The notes: generated by a model from the letters alone, not told the origin. A DNA stretch of 64,000 nucleotides from Thermococcus sp. M39 (GCF_012027325.1 NZ_SNUG01000002.1:203211-267210); one strand, 5' to 3'; numbered from the stretch's first letter, positions 1-8,269 are shown. Program-made: numbers and translations.

Positions 1-18
1 CTATGAGTAACTCCATGA

Positions 19-489
19 TCAGCCCTCCATGAAGTCCTCAAGCTTTTGTGCATGAAGCGGGATCATCATATATGGTCTGTTTGCAAACTGAATATCCTTC
101 TCAGCCAAGGCCAAGTAAAAGACGTGGTCAACTTTTAGCGGTACTCCTTGAACAAGTGCTCCAGCCACTAAAGCCTTTCTCCCAGAGGTTATATCTATAG
201 CAATCTCAGCCCCTTTATTCTTGAGCTCCCTAAGGAGTTTCTCAACCTCTCTTCGTGCTTCCTTGAAATTTGCTTCCTTTATTACCCTCCACTCAATTTT
301 GGGAGAAAATCCAAATGTATTTGAGATTATTTCAAGCGCTCTAACAGCTTTAGGGAGCTTATCTTGGTATGTGTCTTCCAAAAATATGTAAATCTCATCA
401 GGCTTGTACTTCTTTTTCATTACAACGGCATAATATGCATTTATCATAGCCCATGTGGAGCGGCCCAGCATTGTTATGTAGGCTTTCAT
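19..489 (-). CDS. Orphan CARF-like Rossmann protein
   Basis: A 156-residue protein of one compact domain. It begins with a hydrophobic strand (MKAYITMLGRSTWAMINAYY) and has near residues 98-111 the segment DITSGRKALVAGAL. That resembles the Asp-Ile-Thr-Ser/Gly-Gly motif of CARF domains, the cyclic-oligoadenylate-sensing Rossmann folds of CRISPR-associated proteins such as Csa3, Csm6/Csx1 and ring nucleases. No effector domain (HEPN, PD-D/ExK, HTH) is attached, and no CRISPR array or cas gene is seen in this window. It starts 8 bases after the stop of the DUF2284 gene and is probably the last gene of the SDR-DUF2284 operon. The CARF reading rests on one motif plus overall pattern. A role as a stand-alone sensor or ring nuclease is inference. 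Confidence 0.6.
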   Translation of the reverse strand: MKAYITMLGRSTWAMINAYYAVVMKKKYKPDEIYIFLEDTYQDKLPKAVRALEIISNTFGFSPKIEWRVIKEANFKEARREVEKLLRELKNKGAEIAIDITSGRKALVAGALVQGVPLKVDHVFYLALAEKDIQFANRPYMMIPLHAQKLEDFMEG

Positions 490-496
490 TTTTATC

Positions 497-958
497 CTAA
501 TCTACTAATATCAGCCCATACAAAACACTTTCGCTGAAGTCTAAGTCAACAATCTTGGACAGCTCTATCCCTACAGCATCAATGGAAGGCCTCACTTTTG
601 TTGGCATCAAGCACTTGCCGCTCTTTTCGAACTTGCATTCGTCACAGAGGTTGCAGTTGCCGGGAAAGAGCGCAAGGGCGTAGGGGTGACCTGACTTAAA
701 GAATTCTTCTTCCTTCTTGAGCAGATATAGGAGTACTTTTCTCTTTTCTTCTTCAAAATTCTCATAATTGATTTGAAACTTAATTAAAAGAGCTCTCTTG
801 AAGTGCTTAATCCACTCTTTAGCTTCTTTCCAAGAAGGAGCATAAGGGGGACATGAGGGACTTTTACCGTAAACTGGGCAAGTTCTGCACTTCCAGATAG
901 GTCTAGGAGAAACAACAATGTCCTCTACATTTATTTCCTTCTCATAAACAACCCGCAT
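497..958 (-). CDS. DUF2284 predicted metal-binding protein
   Basis: About 153 residues from the ATG at 958; an in-frame TTG lies 27 bases upstream and neither has a clear Shine-Dalgarno. The protein is Cys-rich, with KCRTCPVYGKSPSCPPYAP near the N-terminus and NCNLCDECKFEKSGKC in the middle. This pattern is typical of the DUF2284 (COG5423) family of presumed metal or iron-sulfur binding proteins, whose biochemical function is unknown to me. It lies between the upstream SDR gene and the CARF-like gene on the same strand with short gaps, so the three are probably co-transcribed. The family call is confident and the function is open. Confidence 0.8.
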   Translation of the reverse strand: MRVVYEKEINVEDIVVSPRPIWKCRTCPVYGKSPSCPPYAPSWKEAKEWIKHFKRALLIKFQINYENFEEEKRKVLLYLLKKEEEFFKSGHPYALALFPGNCNLCDECKFEKSGKCLMPTKVRPSIDAVGIELSKIVDLDFSESVLYGLILVD

Positions 959-1000
959 GGCTATCAGAGATAAGAAGAAAGCCAAAAATAAAAGCTTTTC

Positions 1001-1723
1001 TCAGTCCATCAATCTTCCACCATTCACATCTATCAGCTCTCCGGTTATGTGGTCATTCTCCAAGAGGAAAATCACTGCATGGGCGACATCCTCTGGCTTT
1101 GCTATCTCTCCAGTGAGGGAAAGCTTTCTCAGCTTCTCCTTGATTTCTGGGGTTATAAGCTCTGTATCAACTGGGCCTGGAGCAACGGCATTTACCAAAA
1201 TATCTGGAGCTAGGTGTCTTGCCAAATTGAATGTTAAAGCAATGAGCCCTCCTTTTGAGGCAGCATAGTGAGCACCAACGGTTCCACCGTCCTTTCCAGC
1301 AATTGATGCTATGTTGACTATCTTTCCTTTTTTCATGTACTTCAGAACTTCTTGAGTTACAATAAAAGCACCTTTCAGATTTACATCCAAGACTCTGTCC
1401 CATTCCTCATCAGTTATCTCCATGGGCTTCATTGCCTTCCCAAGAATTCCCGCATTGTTAATTAGGATATCTATCCGGCCAAACTTCTCAATTATCTTTT
1501 CAACCATGGCCTTAACTTCCTCTCTTTTGCTCACATCAGCTTTTACTACAAGAGTTTCAACACCATAGGCTTTGCAGAGTTCTTCAGTTTTTCTTGCCTT
1601 CTCTTCGTTGTGACCATAATTTATAACTACATTCGCTCCCTTCTGAGCTAAAGCAACTGCAATTGCTCTTCCAATTCCTCTTGAAGCTCCGGTAACTAGG
1701 GCAACTTTCCCTCTCAACTCCAT
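1001..1723 (-). CDS. Short-chain dehydrogenase/reductase (FabG-like)
   Basis: A 240-residue classical SDR oxidoreductase. Visible motifs are the nucleotide-binding TGASRGIG near residue 12, NNAG near residue 90, a catalytic Ser in the NIASIAG segment, and the YAASK catalytic Tyr/Lys pair near residue 153, followed by the PGPVDTE loop. It matches the 3-oxoacyl-ACP reductase (FabG) subfamily in length and motifs. Thermococcales have no bacterial-type fatty acid synthase, so the true substrate is more likely another ketone or alcohol and NAD(P)-dependent. The start is set by a GGGTGATAAC ribosome binding site just before the ATG. It heads an operon with the DUF2284 and CARF-like genes and is divergent from the PEBP lipoprotein gene. 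Confidence 0.9.
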   Translation of the reverse strand: MELRGKVALVTGASRGIGRAIAVALAQKGANVVINYGHNEEKARKTEELCKAYGVETLVVKADVSKREEVKAMVEKIIEKFGRIDILINNAGILGKAMKPMEITDEEWDRVLDVNLKGAFIVTQEVLKYMKKGKIVNIASIAGKDGGTVGAHYAASKGGLIALTFNLARHLAPDILVNAVAPGPVDTELITPEIKEKLRKLSLTGEIAKPEDVAHAVIFLLENDHITGELIDVNGGRLMD

Positions 1724-1814
1724 GTTATCACCCTTTAAGATTTACAATGCTTAAATTAAAAACTCTTGCCTAATACCCGAAATATTTTTACGTTTTAAAA
1801 GCAAACAGGATAAC

Positions 1815-2360
1815 ATGAAAAGACTGCTTGTTAGTTTTGTGATATTCGTTCTTTTGGCATCTGGATGCCTTCAGAAAGAGGAGGAGAAAGAAATGAGCTT
1901 GAAGGTTACTTCTGTTTTTGGAGAGAATGAATTTATACCAAGCAAATACACCTGTGAGGGCTTAGACATTAATCCACCTCTAAAGCTTGAAGGGCTTAGC
2001 GAAAAAGCTGTTAGCATAGCGATAATTGTAGACGATCCTGACGCTCCGATAGGAACTTTTGTGCATTGGGTTGCATGGAATATTCCTCCAGTTAAGGAAA
2101 TACCAGAAGGAATCCCAAAGAAAGAGACTGTTGAAGTACCAATTCACATTGTTCAAGGGAGGAATGACTTTGGAAGGATAGGTTACAATGGACCTTGTCC
2201 ACCTAGAGGACATGGAGTTCACCACTACCACTTCAAAGTCTATGTGCTCGATACAGAGCTTGACTTGAAATCAGGAGCAACTAAAAAGGATTTAGAAAAT
2301 GCAATGAAAGGCCATATTATCCAATATGGGGAATTGATAGGTCTTTACGAGAGGAAATAG
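1815..2360 (+). CDS. PEBP/YbhB-family lipoprotein
   Basis: A 181-residue phosphatidylethanolamine-binding-protein (Raf kinase inhibitor-like, YbhB/YbcL) family member. The N-terminus is a lipoprotein signal: MKRLL, a hydrophobic stretch, then LLASGC with the lipobox Cys near residue 18. The family core follows, with the DPDAP ligand-pocket motif near residue 72, HWVAWNIP, and GPCPPRGHGVHHYHFKVY near the C-terminus. It is therefore expected on the outer face of the membrane. The family binds phosphate or anionic groups, but its role in archaea is not established. A TATA-like CGTTTTAAAAGC lies about 25 bases upstream, so transcription may start very near the ATG. The downstream sequence is T-rich. 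Confidence 0.88.
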   Translation: MKRLLVSFVIFVLLASGCLQKEEEKEMSLKVTSVFGENEFIPSKYTCEGLDINPPLKLEGLSEKAVSIAIIVDDPDAPIGTFVHWVAWNIPPVKEIPEGIPKKETVEVPIHIVQGRNDFGRIGYNGPCPPRGHGVHHYHFKVYVLDTELDLKSGATKKDLENAMKGHIIQYGELIGLYERK

Positions 2361-2396
2361 TGTGGCTTTATTTTTCATTTTCTGTTTTCTAAAGTC
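2361..2396 (+). terminator. T-rich termination region
   Basis: Directly after the PEBP gene the coding strand has successive T tracts (ATTTTTC, ATTTTCTGTTTTCT). Archaeal RNA polymerase terminates on such oligo-T runs without a hairpin. The assignment is by base composition only. Confidence 0.45.
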
Positions 2397-2452
2397 TTAG
2401 CTCCAAAATATTTTTAATGATTAAATGTCAATTCAAATTGGGGGTGTTCCCG

Positions 2453-3148
2453 ATGACACATGAGTTATCCTTCTTATTGGAGGAATTTCCCAAAACTAAA
2501 CCGGGAGAGATTGTTTTAATTGAGCACACTCCCTATTCATCGCACCACTTGGCATTCTATGCGCTTGCAACGCATTCATTAAAGCTAGGATATCCTCTCA
2601 TAATAGATGATCTTCTGGACACGCTTCATCTCTATAAGACATATCTCGATTTTGCAGGGCTTAATACGGATTTCTTGAATAGCGATGATGTATCAGTTTT
2701 AAAAATTGGAGGGCATAAAGAAGTTGGCAATGTAGCTGCAACGATTAGACTTACAGATGAATTCTATGTGCATCAGGAAAACTACAGAACTGCTTTTAAT
2801 TCTATCTTGAAACAAAGAGAGTTTTTTGTAAATATTGTTTTGGGCTTCGATAGGAGAATTGCACTAATACGCAATCCATATGAAAGGTATCTGTTTTTGC
2901 TAAATCGGGTATACTACCTCGGAAATAAAAAGAGAGTAGCTTTTTACTTTGTCAATATAAATCTGTTAAAAAGATTCCCTCTAGTACTTCCATTCTTGGA
3001 GGAAATCTCGACAACCGTTGTGAGGATAGAAAAACAAGATAAAAAAGTAGCACTCACTTTTTTAAAATCCCCAAATCCTTCACTTGCGGGTTCACAATTT
3101 AAGCTCAATATAGATGAAACATTAAACTACTTAAAAGGAGGGGCTTAA
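2453..3148 (+). CDS. DUF257 family protein (first of tandem pair)
   Basis: About 231 residues from the ATG at 2453, chosen because GGGGGTG sits just upstream; an in-frame ATG at 2417 lacks one. Features include GEIVLIEHTPYSSHHLAFYAL near the N-terminus, YPLIIDDLLDTLHLYKTYLDFAG, a GGHKEVGNV segment, and a C-terminal half with GNKKRVAFYFVNINLL. This is the Thermococcales-restricted DUF257 family. Its fold recalls RecA/KaiC-like ATPases, but I see no convincing Walker A motif, so it may be a degenerate relative. It is followed after one base by a diverged paralogue, so the two are a duplication and probably act together. Function unknown. Confidence 0.8.
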   Translation: MTHELSFLLEEFPKTKPGEIVLIEHTPYSSHHLAFYALATHSLKLGYPLIIDDLLDTLHLYKTYLDFAGLNTDFLNSDDVSVLKIGGHKEVGNVAATIRLTDEFYVHQENYRTAFNSILKQREFFVNIVLGFDRRIALIRNPYERYLFLLNRVYYLGNKKRVAFYFVNINLLKRFPLVLPFLEEISTTVVRIEKQDKKVALTFLKSPNPSLAGSQFKLNIDETLNYLKGGA

Positions 3149-3149
3149 A

Positions 3150-3797
3150 ATGATGGATATTTCTGAACTTCTAGATAGCTTTAAAAAAGGAGAAACAGTC
3201 CTATTGTTATACCCTTCAATTTCACCTTCCTACATATTCCTTAAAGAGGCAATTGAATACTGTAGAGAAAAGAATTCGGAGTTACTTATTGTTGACATTT
3301 TTGATATGCTCCATGTTTATAAAGTCCAGATGGAGTATGTAGGAATTGATGCAGATATCAACGATAAAAGAATCTTTGTGATAAAAGAAGGAGGAAAAAT
3401 AACCGTCGGAAATGTTCTAAGTAGAATCAGTGTTGATGAAGATGCAACTTTACATCTGAGAAAGTATGTAGAGGTCTTTGAGAGTGTCATAAAGGATAAA
3501 GAGTTTGTTTTAGACATTGCACTTGGTTTTGATAAGCTTCTCGCATTTTACTCAGAAAGTCCCAAAGATTTGGAAGCAATTTTACTAGCAGTGAAAGATT
3601 TTGTGGGGAATAAAAAGCGCACAGCAATATATTTTGTGAATCAAAATATAGTTACCAATATCCCTAATGCCTTGGACTTTCTAGAAGATTCAGCTACTAC
3701 TGTAATAAGACTCGAAGAAAAAGATGACGGATGGTATTTAAAAGTGTTAAAATCTCCAAAAATAGAAGTTGTAGGAGCGGAAATCAGAATAAAGTAA
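3150..3797 (+). CDS. DUF257 family protein (second of tandem pair)
   Basis: A 215-residue paralogue of the upstream gene. It shares the layout GETVLLLYPSISPSYIFLKEA, then LLIVDIFDMLHVYKVQMEYVG, a GGKITVGNV segment and GNKKRTAIYFVNQNIV. The spacing of these blocks matches its neighbour closely, although identity outside them looks low. The ribosome binding site GGAGGGGCTTAAA overlaps the end of the preceding gene, so translation is probably coupled. Canonical nucleotide-binding residues are not evident. Function is unknown; the pair could form a heterodimer. Confidence 0.8.
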   Translation: MMDISELLDSFKKGETVLLLYPSISPSYIFLKEAIEYCREKNSELLIVDIFDMLHVYKVQMEYVGIDADINDKRIFVIKEGGKITVGNVLSRISVDEDATLHLRKYVEVFESVIKDKEFVLDIALGFDKLLAFYSESPKDLEAILLAVKDFVGNKKRTAIYFVNQNIVTNIPNALDFLEDSATTVIRLEEKDDGWYLKVLKSPKIEVVGAEIRIK

Positions 3798-4049
3798 CTA
3801 TCCATATCTGACTTTCACATAGAGATTAATAGCACTCTGAAAAGCAGCAAGAGCATTTAATATTAAAAATATCCAGTCCCCAATGATATATGAATATATT
3901 GTCAGCAAAGTCGATGCAGTCACATATATCAGAATGAACCTAAAGTTCAAGGGGCAGTACTTTGTTTTTATAGTTTCAATGGTCTGAGGAACCCATGAGC
4001 TTACCAAGAGCAGCATTCCAATTAATCCTATTATCTCTCCACTACTCAT
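3798..4049 (-). CDS. SemiSWEET/PQ-loop small transporter
   Basis: An 83-residue, three-helix membrane protein. Helix 1 carries the PQ-loop signature SWVPQTIETIKTK near residues 18-30, followed by FRFILIYVTASTLLTIYSYI and a third helix ending INLYVKVRYG. This is the length and layout of SemiSWEET half-transporters, which dimerise to move small sugars across the membrane. The substrate here is not predictable. The gene is convergent with the DUF257 pair, its stop abutting theirs, and has its own promoter region in the gap to the next minus-strand gene. Confidence 0.82.
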   Translation of the reverse strand: MSSGEIIGLIGMLLLVSSWVPQTIETIKTKYCPLNFRFILIYVTASTLLTIYSYIIGDWIFLILNALAAFQSAINLYVKVRYG

Positions 4050-4167
4050 TTCATCTCACCCCCTATTTTTAAGCCTCATAAAGCTTTGAAGAAGGGTAAA
4101 AAAAGTGTTGTGAATTAAATTTAGTCAAAGAGAATGGCCAAAAAACAAAAAATTGACAAAGTTATGT

Positions 4168-4653
4168 TTAATCTTCTTCTCTCCTCTGATTGAGCCCTGC
4201 AGCGAGTCTTGATGTAGCCCAAGTCTTAACGTCATCATCAAGAATATCATTAATTATCTTAAGAGCCTCTGGAATTTTCCCTTTCTTTGCAAGTGCTATG
4301 GCAACTTCTGCCTGAATCTTGGACCGACTTGAGACATCCTTAATCATTGAAGCTATTTTAAGTGCATCATCAATCAAATCAAGGTTTAGGAATTCAAAGG
4401 CAAGACTCATAAGTGCTTTTGTTATAGAATCGTCCCTGCCCATTTCAAAAATAGAGTCAAGGGTTTTCTTCAAGATATCTTGGTAGTCTTCCCCAAGTCT
4501 TGCCATTTCAACAGTTATTTTCGAGAGGGCTTTTGCTTTTATTCCCTTGTCAGGAATTGTCTCAGCGACTTGAACTGCAGTTTTGAAATCGCGATTGCTT
4601 ATGAGCTTTGAAATAGCCTCATATAAGGCTCTCGATTGATACCATTCTTGCAT
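4168..4653 (-). CDS. Helical-repeat (TPR-like) protein
   Basis: About 161 residues from the ATG at 4653, preceded by GGTGTTATTG; an upstream in-frame start is possible. The protein is a run of helix pairs with the recurring pattern A-x-x-I/V-A-x-x-I-x-D/K: FKTAVQVAETIPDKGIKAKA, IDDALKIASMIKDVSSRSKI and IPEALKIINDILDDDVKTWA. That is a tetratricopeptide-like superhelix expected to mediate protein-protein contacts in the cytoplasm. No enzymatic motif is visible. The gene is upstream of the SemiSWEET gene on the same strand but separated by more than 100 bases. Partner unknown. Confidence 0.7.
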   Translation of the reverse strand: MQEWYQSRALYEAISKLISNRDFKTAVQVAETIPDKGIKAKALSKITVEMARLGEDYQDILKKTLDSIFEMGRDDSITKALMSLAFEFLNLDLIDDALKIASMIKDVSSRSKIQAEVAIALAKKGKIPEALKIINDILDDDVKTWATSRLAAGLNQRREED

Positions 4654-4716
4654 CAATAACACCAAACTGAAATTTCGCTTCCAATAGATTTAAGCTTTCC
4701 TAAAAATAAAATAAAA

Positions 4717-5454
4717 TCAATAGAAGAGGAGAACATAGATTCCAAGGACTATCAGCGCAGAGCCAGCTATTATTGAGAGCTCTCTAGACCTCTGAACTAT
4801 TTTCTGAGACAAGCTTTTGCTTTCACTTATGCTTCCGACAGTAAAGAGAATAATCAACAGCGGTAGAACAAAGATAATGTTGTACAGTCCAAGCAGAATC
4901 CATGTTAGTGCCCTTCCAATTTTTGAAATGAGGATCGCATAAATCAAATAGCTACCCGCAGAACAAGGTAACAACGTGAACGATACCATAACTCCAAGAG
5001 CAAAAGCACCTAAAATACTTGCTTCCTGCCTAAAGATGCTCTTCCTAACTTTTTTCTTTCCAGCAACCCTTGATTTCTCAAGGTAACCCGTTATAACGGT
5101 ATACCCTCCAAAAATTATTGAGACAATACCTGCAATCCAAGTAGGAATGCTTTTCGTGAAGATTACAAGGCCAACTCCCAGAATGTAATATGAGATGTAT
5201 ATCGCAACTATAAATGCCAAGCCTATTGCATAAATCCTCCTCTTTGAAATGCCCTCCTTGAGTGAAAGAGCTATCAGAAACATTGTATATATTACGAAGG
5301 TGCACGGATTTATAGAGTCAGATACTGCTAGTGAGATCAAAGGAAAGATCATAGACTGTAAATGCACCAGTGAAAGCACCACAATAGTTAGTCCAAAAGA
5401 TATAAAGATAATCAAGAGCAGGGCCTTGATTTCATCCTTCACTGGGCTCACCAT
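4717..5454 (-). CDS. CcdA/DsbD-type thiol transport membrane protein
   Basis: A 245-residue polytopic membrane protein with about six to seven helices. It has the CcdA hallmark Cys residues: SINPCTFVIYTMF near residue 48 and FTLLPCSAGSYLIYA near residue 162, each in a transmembrane helix next to Pro. Such proteins carry reducing equivalents from cytosolic thioredoxin to extracytoplasmic thiol proteins. The gene overlaps the upstream thioredoxin-fold lipoprotein gene by 23 bases, which strongly suggests that the lipoprotein is its electron acceptor. No cytochrome c maturation genes are nearby, so a role in extracellular disulfide or sulfur redox is more likely. Confidence 0.85.
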   Translation of the reverse strand: MVSPVKDEIKALLLIIFISFGLTIVVLSLVHLQSMIFPLISLAVSDSINPCTFVIYTMFLIALSLKEGISKRRIYAIGLAFIVAIYISYYILGVGLVIFTKSIPTWIAGIVSIIFGGYTVITGYLEKSRVAGKKKVRKSIFRQEASILGAFALGVMVSFTLLPCSAGSYLIYAILISKIGRALTWILLGLYNIIFVLPLLIILFTVGSISESKSLSQKIVQRSRELSIIAGSALIVLGIYVLLFY

Positions 5455-5998
5455 TCATGAAAATAGTTTCAAGCTTTTTAATTATTTCTGTCTGGTTTGA
5501 GGGGATGAGATATGTTCTATCTGCGATAAAAAGAACACCATTCTCCTTCAACGCAGTATTTACTATCAAAGGAACATTTTTGGCTGGATCAGGTATCTCT
5601 CCCTCAATGACTGCAACTAGATGACCGTCATAGAATATTCCTATTACTGGAACTCCAGTAATTCCCAGAGTGTCATACAACTCTGAAAAGAGCTGAGTAT
5701 TATGCTCATTTCCTTGAAGCTCATAGTATGTAAATTTATCTTTCCCAAAAATCTCTGGTAATAACTTTTTCATCCTCCCGCAGTGAGGACAGCCAGCCGC
5801 GCCGAACATGTAAAAATGGAGTTTTGTGATATCAATTTCCTGCTCATGTGTTGATGTTGTTCCAGTTGGTGTAGACTCTGAAGGCTGAGTGGCTGTAGTT
5901 GAAGATTGAATCGTTGATGCAGTGTTGTTTGAGATGCACATACTTGTGAGTGTACCAAGGAGAATTATTAGAATTATTCCAGCCAGCATCTTTTTCAT
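5432..5998 (-). CDS. Thioredoxin-fold lipoprotein (CPHC)
   Basis: About 188 residues from the ATG at 5998, preceded by TAGGTGAGTTTA. The N-terminus is a signal peptide (MKKMLAGIILIILLGTL) followed by TSMC, a lipobox-like Cys. A Thr/Ser-rich linker typical of surface-anchored archaeal proteins comes next. The thioredoxin-like domain starts near residue 70 and has the redox-active FGAAGCPHCGRMKKLLPEI and a cis-Pro region GITGVPVIGIF. It is expected to be anchored outside the cell and to exchange thiols with the CcdA-like protein encoded immediately downstream with overlap. Confidence 0.85.
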   Translation of the reverse strand: MKKMLAGIILIILLGTLTSMCISNNTASTIQSSTTATQPSESTPTGTTSTHEQEIDITKLHFYMFGAAGCPHCGRMKKLLPEIFGKDKFTYYELQGNEHNTQLFSELYDTLGITGVPVIGIFYDGHLVAVIEGEIPDPAKNVPLIVNTALKENGVLFIADRTYLIPSNQTEIIKKLETIFMNGEPSEG

Positions 5999-6130
5999 TA
6001 AACTCACCTAATCGAGTATTCGAAGGCGGGCATTTAAGTATTTGGGTGCTGCATATAAGAGCTCATGAATGCATCTTCTTCTACAAAAACCGTTAAATAG
6101 TCGGAAATCTTAGAAAGATTTGGTGATAAG

Positions 6131-6655
6131 ATGAGTGAGGTTGAAAGAGCTCTTCAGACATTTCACTCACTTAAAGTCAAGCAGGTAATGCCTCCATTAG
6201 CATCAATGCCAATTGTAACAGTAGATTCATCAATCCTTGATGTACTAAAGCTACTCAAGACAAGACACCACGTATGGGTCGTAAACAACAAGGAGGAAAT
6301 GAAGCTTGAAGGAGTCATTAGATACATAAATGTAGTTGATGTGCTTTTGCCCCCAGAAACTCATAAGGCTCGCTTTGGAAATATAAGCCACCTCTTTAAA
6401 TCGATCCTTGGAGGAGCAGACAGAGCAGAGCATGTAATGGAGCGTAACGTTCTCACAATAAACGAAGATGCAACTGTTCTTGATGCACTAACAAAAATGA
6501 AACGATACAAGGTACCTTTGCTGGCAATAGTTGACCAAGATGAGAGACTAGTAGGAGAAATAAGCCTCAGAATACTTGTTAATGAGTTTATAAGACTAAT
6601 GCGCATAGGTGGTGCCCAATGGAGCCAGAGTGGATCCTCTTCACACTTGGAGTAG
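6131..6655 (+). CDS. Two-CBS-domain protein
   Basis: A 174-residue protein made almost wholly of two CBS domains. The first spans roughly residues 15-75 (VKQVMPPLASMPIVTVDSS... GVIRYINVVDVLLP). The second spans roughly residues 100-155 (HVMERNVLTINEDATVLDAL... LVGEISLRILVNEF). CBS pairs bind adenine nucleotides or SAM and act as regulatory sensors. Its last 37 bases overlap the start of the antiporter gene in another frame, so the two are translationally coupled. The protein probably gates that transporter in response to a nucleotide. Start preceded by TTTGGTGATAAG. Confidence 0.85.
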   Translation: MSEVERALQTFHSLKVKQVMPPLASMPIVTVDSSILDVLKLLKTRHHVWVVNNKEEMKLEGVIRYINVVDVLLPPETHKARFGNISHLFKSILGGADRAEHVMERNVLTINEDATVLDALTKMKRYKVPLLAIVDQDERLVGEISLRILVNEFIRLMRIGGAQWSQSGSSSHLE

Positions 6656-7875
6656 CACTAATTGTGGGGAAGATTGGCGACAACATAATGGAACGCTTTG
6701 AACTTCCCGGTGTTTTGGGAGAAATTTTAATGGGCATGATTTTGGGGAACCTCATCTATTTTGGGGTTATAAGTCCCGAATACCTAACTCTTCACTCAAA
6801 TGAAACCTTTGAGTTTTTGGCAAAGCTAGGAATAATCTTTCTCCTCTTCCTGGGAGGTCTTGACACAGATATAGAGATGATAAAGAGAACGGGAAAAGTA
6901 GCAACGGTTTCCACTCTTATGGGTGTGTTTGTTCCGTTAATAATGGGCTATTTTGGGCTTAAGCTGATGGGGTATCCATCAAGAGAGGCTTTTGCAGGTG
7001 GTGTTTTGCTTACTGCAACGAGCATAGGAATTACAGTTAGAGTAATGATGGATTTAGGCGTTTTGAGGAGTGAAGTAGGAGCAGCTTCGCTGAGTGCAAG
7101 TGTGATGGATGACTTCCTTGGCATAGCGCTGATAATCTTTGCCGTTGGAACAGGAAGTATTTTGGGATTAATTGGAAAGATGGCAGCATTTTTCATAATT
7201 ACTGGGGTCTTGGCATGGTATTCCATTGATAAATACATACGCTTTTCTGAACGACTCCATGTGGAGAAGGGAGTTCTAGCTATGGTTCTAGCGTTAATGT
7301 TTCTCTTTTCAGCCCTTGCAGAGAAATGGTTTGCTGCTGCGATTGAAGGTGCATTCATGGCTGGTCTTGTTTTATCAAAGCTCCCAGAGGGAAGGAAAAT
7401 AGCAGAGGATGTCAAAGCTATTGGATATGGCTTCCTAATCCCGATATTCTTCGTGTACACTGGAGCAATGCTCGATTTGAAAGTGTTCACAAGCAGAGAG
7501 GCATTGGCTTTAGCAGTCGTTCTAACGGGCATTGCAGTTATTGGAAAGGTTGTAGGAAGAGGAATCGGAGCAATGATGATGGGCTGGGACTTCAAAAAGT
7601 CTCTTCAAATGGGAATAGGCTCAATTCCAAGAACTGAAGTTGCTCTCGTGGACTTGATGGTTGCAATTCATGGAGGTGCAATACCCCAAAGTGACGCACA
7701 AAAGTTCATAGCCGCAACGCTGATTTTCATCACTGTCTCCGTGCTAATAACTCCCCCACTGCTGAAGTGGGCATTTAAGGAAGATGTTGAAAGGAGGAAG
7801 AAAGAGAAAGCAGAAATTAAGAAAGAGAAAGTTAAAGAGACTAAGAAGAAAATTGCAAAGATTAAGCAGAGCTGA
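6619..7875 (+). CDS. Kef/NapA-type cation:proton antiporter (CPA2)
   Basis: A 418-residue membrane protein with about 12 helices of the monovalent cation:proton antiporter-2 family. Visible family features are FELPGVLGEILMGMILGN near residue 28, LFLGGLDTDIEM near residue 77, ASVMDDFLGIALIIF near residue 161 (the acidic ion-site helix) and VYTGAMLDLKVF. The C-terminal tail is a short, highly charged Lys/Glu stretch with no TrkA-N domain. The regulatory part is instead supplied in trans by the overlapping upstream CBS gene. It probably exchanges Na+ or K+ for protons. The start has GGTGGTG upstream inside the CBS gene. The 3-prime end overlaps the convergent glutaredoxin-like gene by 14 bases. 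Confidence 0.88.
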   Translation: MEPEWILFTLGVALIVGKIGDNIMERFELPGVLGEILMGMILGNLIYFGVISPEYLTLHSNETFEFLAKLGIIFLLFLGGLDTDIEMIKRTGKVATVSTLMGVFVPLIMGYFGLKLMGYPSREAFAGGVLLTATSIGITVRVMMDLGVLRSEVGAASLSASVMDDFLGIALIIFAVGTGSILGLIGKMAAFFIITGVLAWYSIDKYIRFSERLHVEKGVLAMVLALMFLFSALAEKWFAAAIEGAFMAGLVLSKLPEGRKIAEDVKAIGYGFLIPIFFVYTGAMLDLKVFTSREALALAVVLTGIAVIGKVVGRGIGAMMMGWDFKKSLQMGIGSIPRTEVALVDLMVAIHGGAIPQSDAQKFIAATLIFITVSVLITPPLLKWAFKEDVERRKKEKAEIKKEKVKETKKKIAKIKQS

Positions 7876-8212
7876 GTTTTTCTTTTACTTTCCTTTCAAA
7901 TTCTATAAACGGTGGGACCCCAATAAACTCAACTCTATCGTTTATTAGAATCGTTGGAGTTCCTAAGATGTTGTGCTCCATTGCTTTTTTTCTCCCTTCT
8001 GGAGTTGCAACGCTTAGCTCTTTCACAATTACTCCCGGATATTTCCTCGCTATCTCCTGAGCCATTTGAACTGCTATTGGACAGTAAGGACAAGTTGGTG
8101 ACGTGATAACTTCAATAACAACTCTTGGCTTCTTTGGTTTAACCTCAACCATTCCCATCTTCTTCATGAGCTCAAGCATCTTTTTTCTCCTAATCATCTC
8201 AAGCTCATCCAT
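7862..8212 (-). CDS. Glutaredoxin/thioredoxin-like CPYC protein
   Basis: A 116-residue thiol oxidoreductase. A charged N-terminal helix (about 30 residues) is followed by a thioredoxin-fold core with VIEVITSPTCPYCPIAVQMA, giving a CPYC active site near residue 38. The cis-Pro loop NILGTPTILIND is near residue 84. It resembles one half of the protein disulfide oxidoreductase family of hyperthermophiles, shortened to a single domain. It lies 57 bases downstream of iscU on the same strand and could supply reductant in iron-sulfur assembly, which is inference. It has no signal peptide, so it is cytosolic. Confidence 0.85.
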   Translation of the reverse strand: MDELEMIRRKKMLELMKKMGMVEVKPKKPRVVIEVITSPTCPYCPIAVQMAQEIARKYPGVIVKELSVATPEGRKKAMEHNILGTPTILINDRVEFIGVPPFIEFERKVKEKLSSA

Positions 8213-8269
8213 GCTCTCACCGAGAAGAGCTTAGAAAAAGGGTTTAAAAAGAAATTGTTGAAGAAAATT

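Noticed and set aside
19-489. Calling the CARF-like gene part of a CRISPR-Cas system
   Set aside because: No repeat array or cas gene is visible within the 64 kb, and the neighbours are metabolic.
7862-7875. Short overlaps of convergent genes as fusions or errors
   Set aside because: Overlapping 3-prime ends of 8 to 22 bases recur through the window and fit a compact genome.
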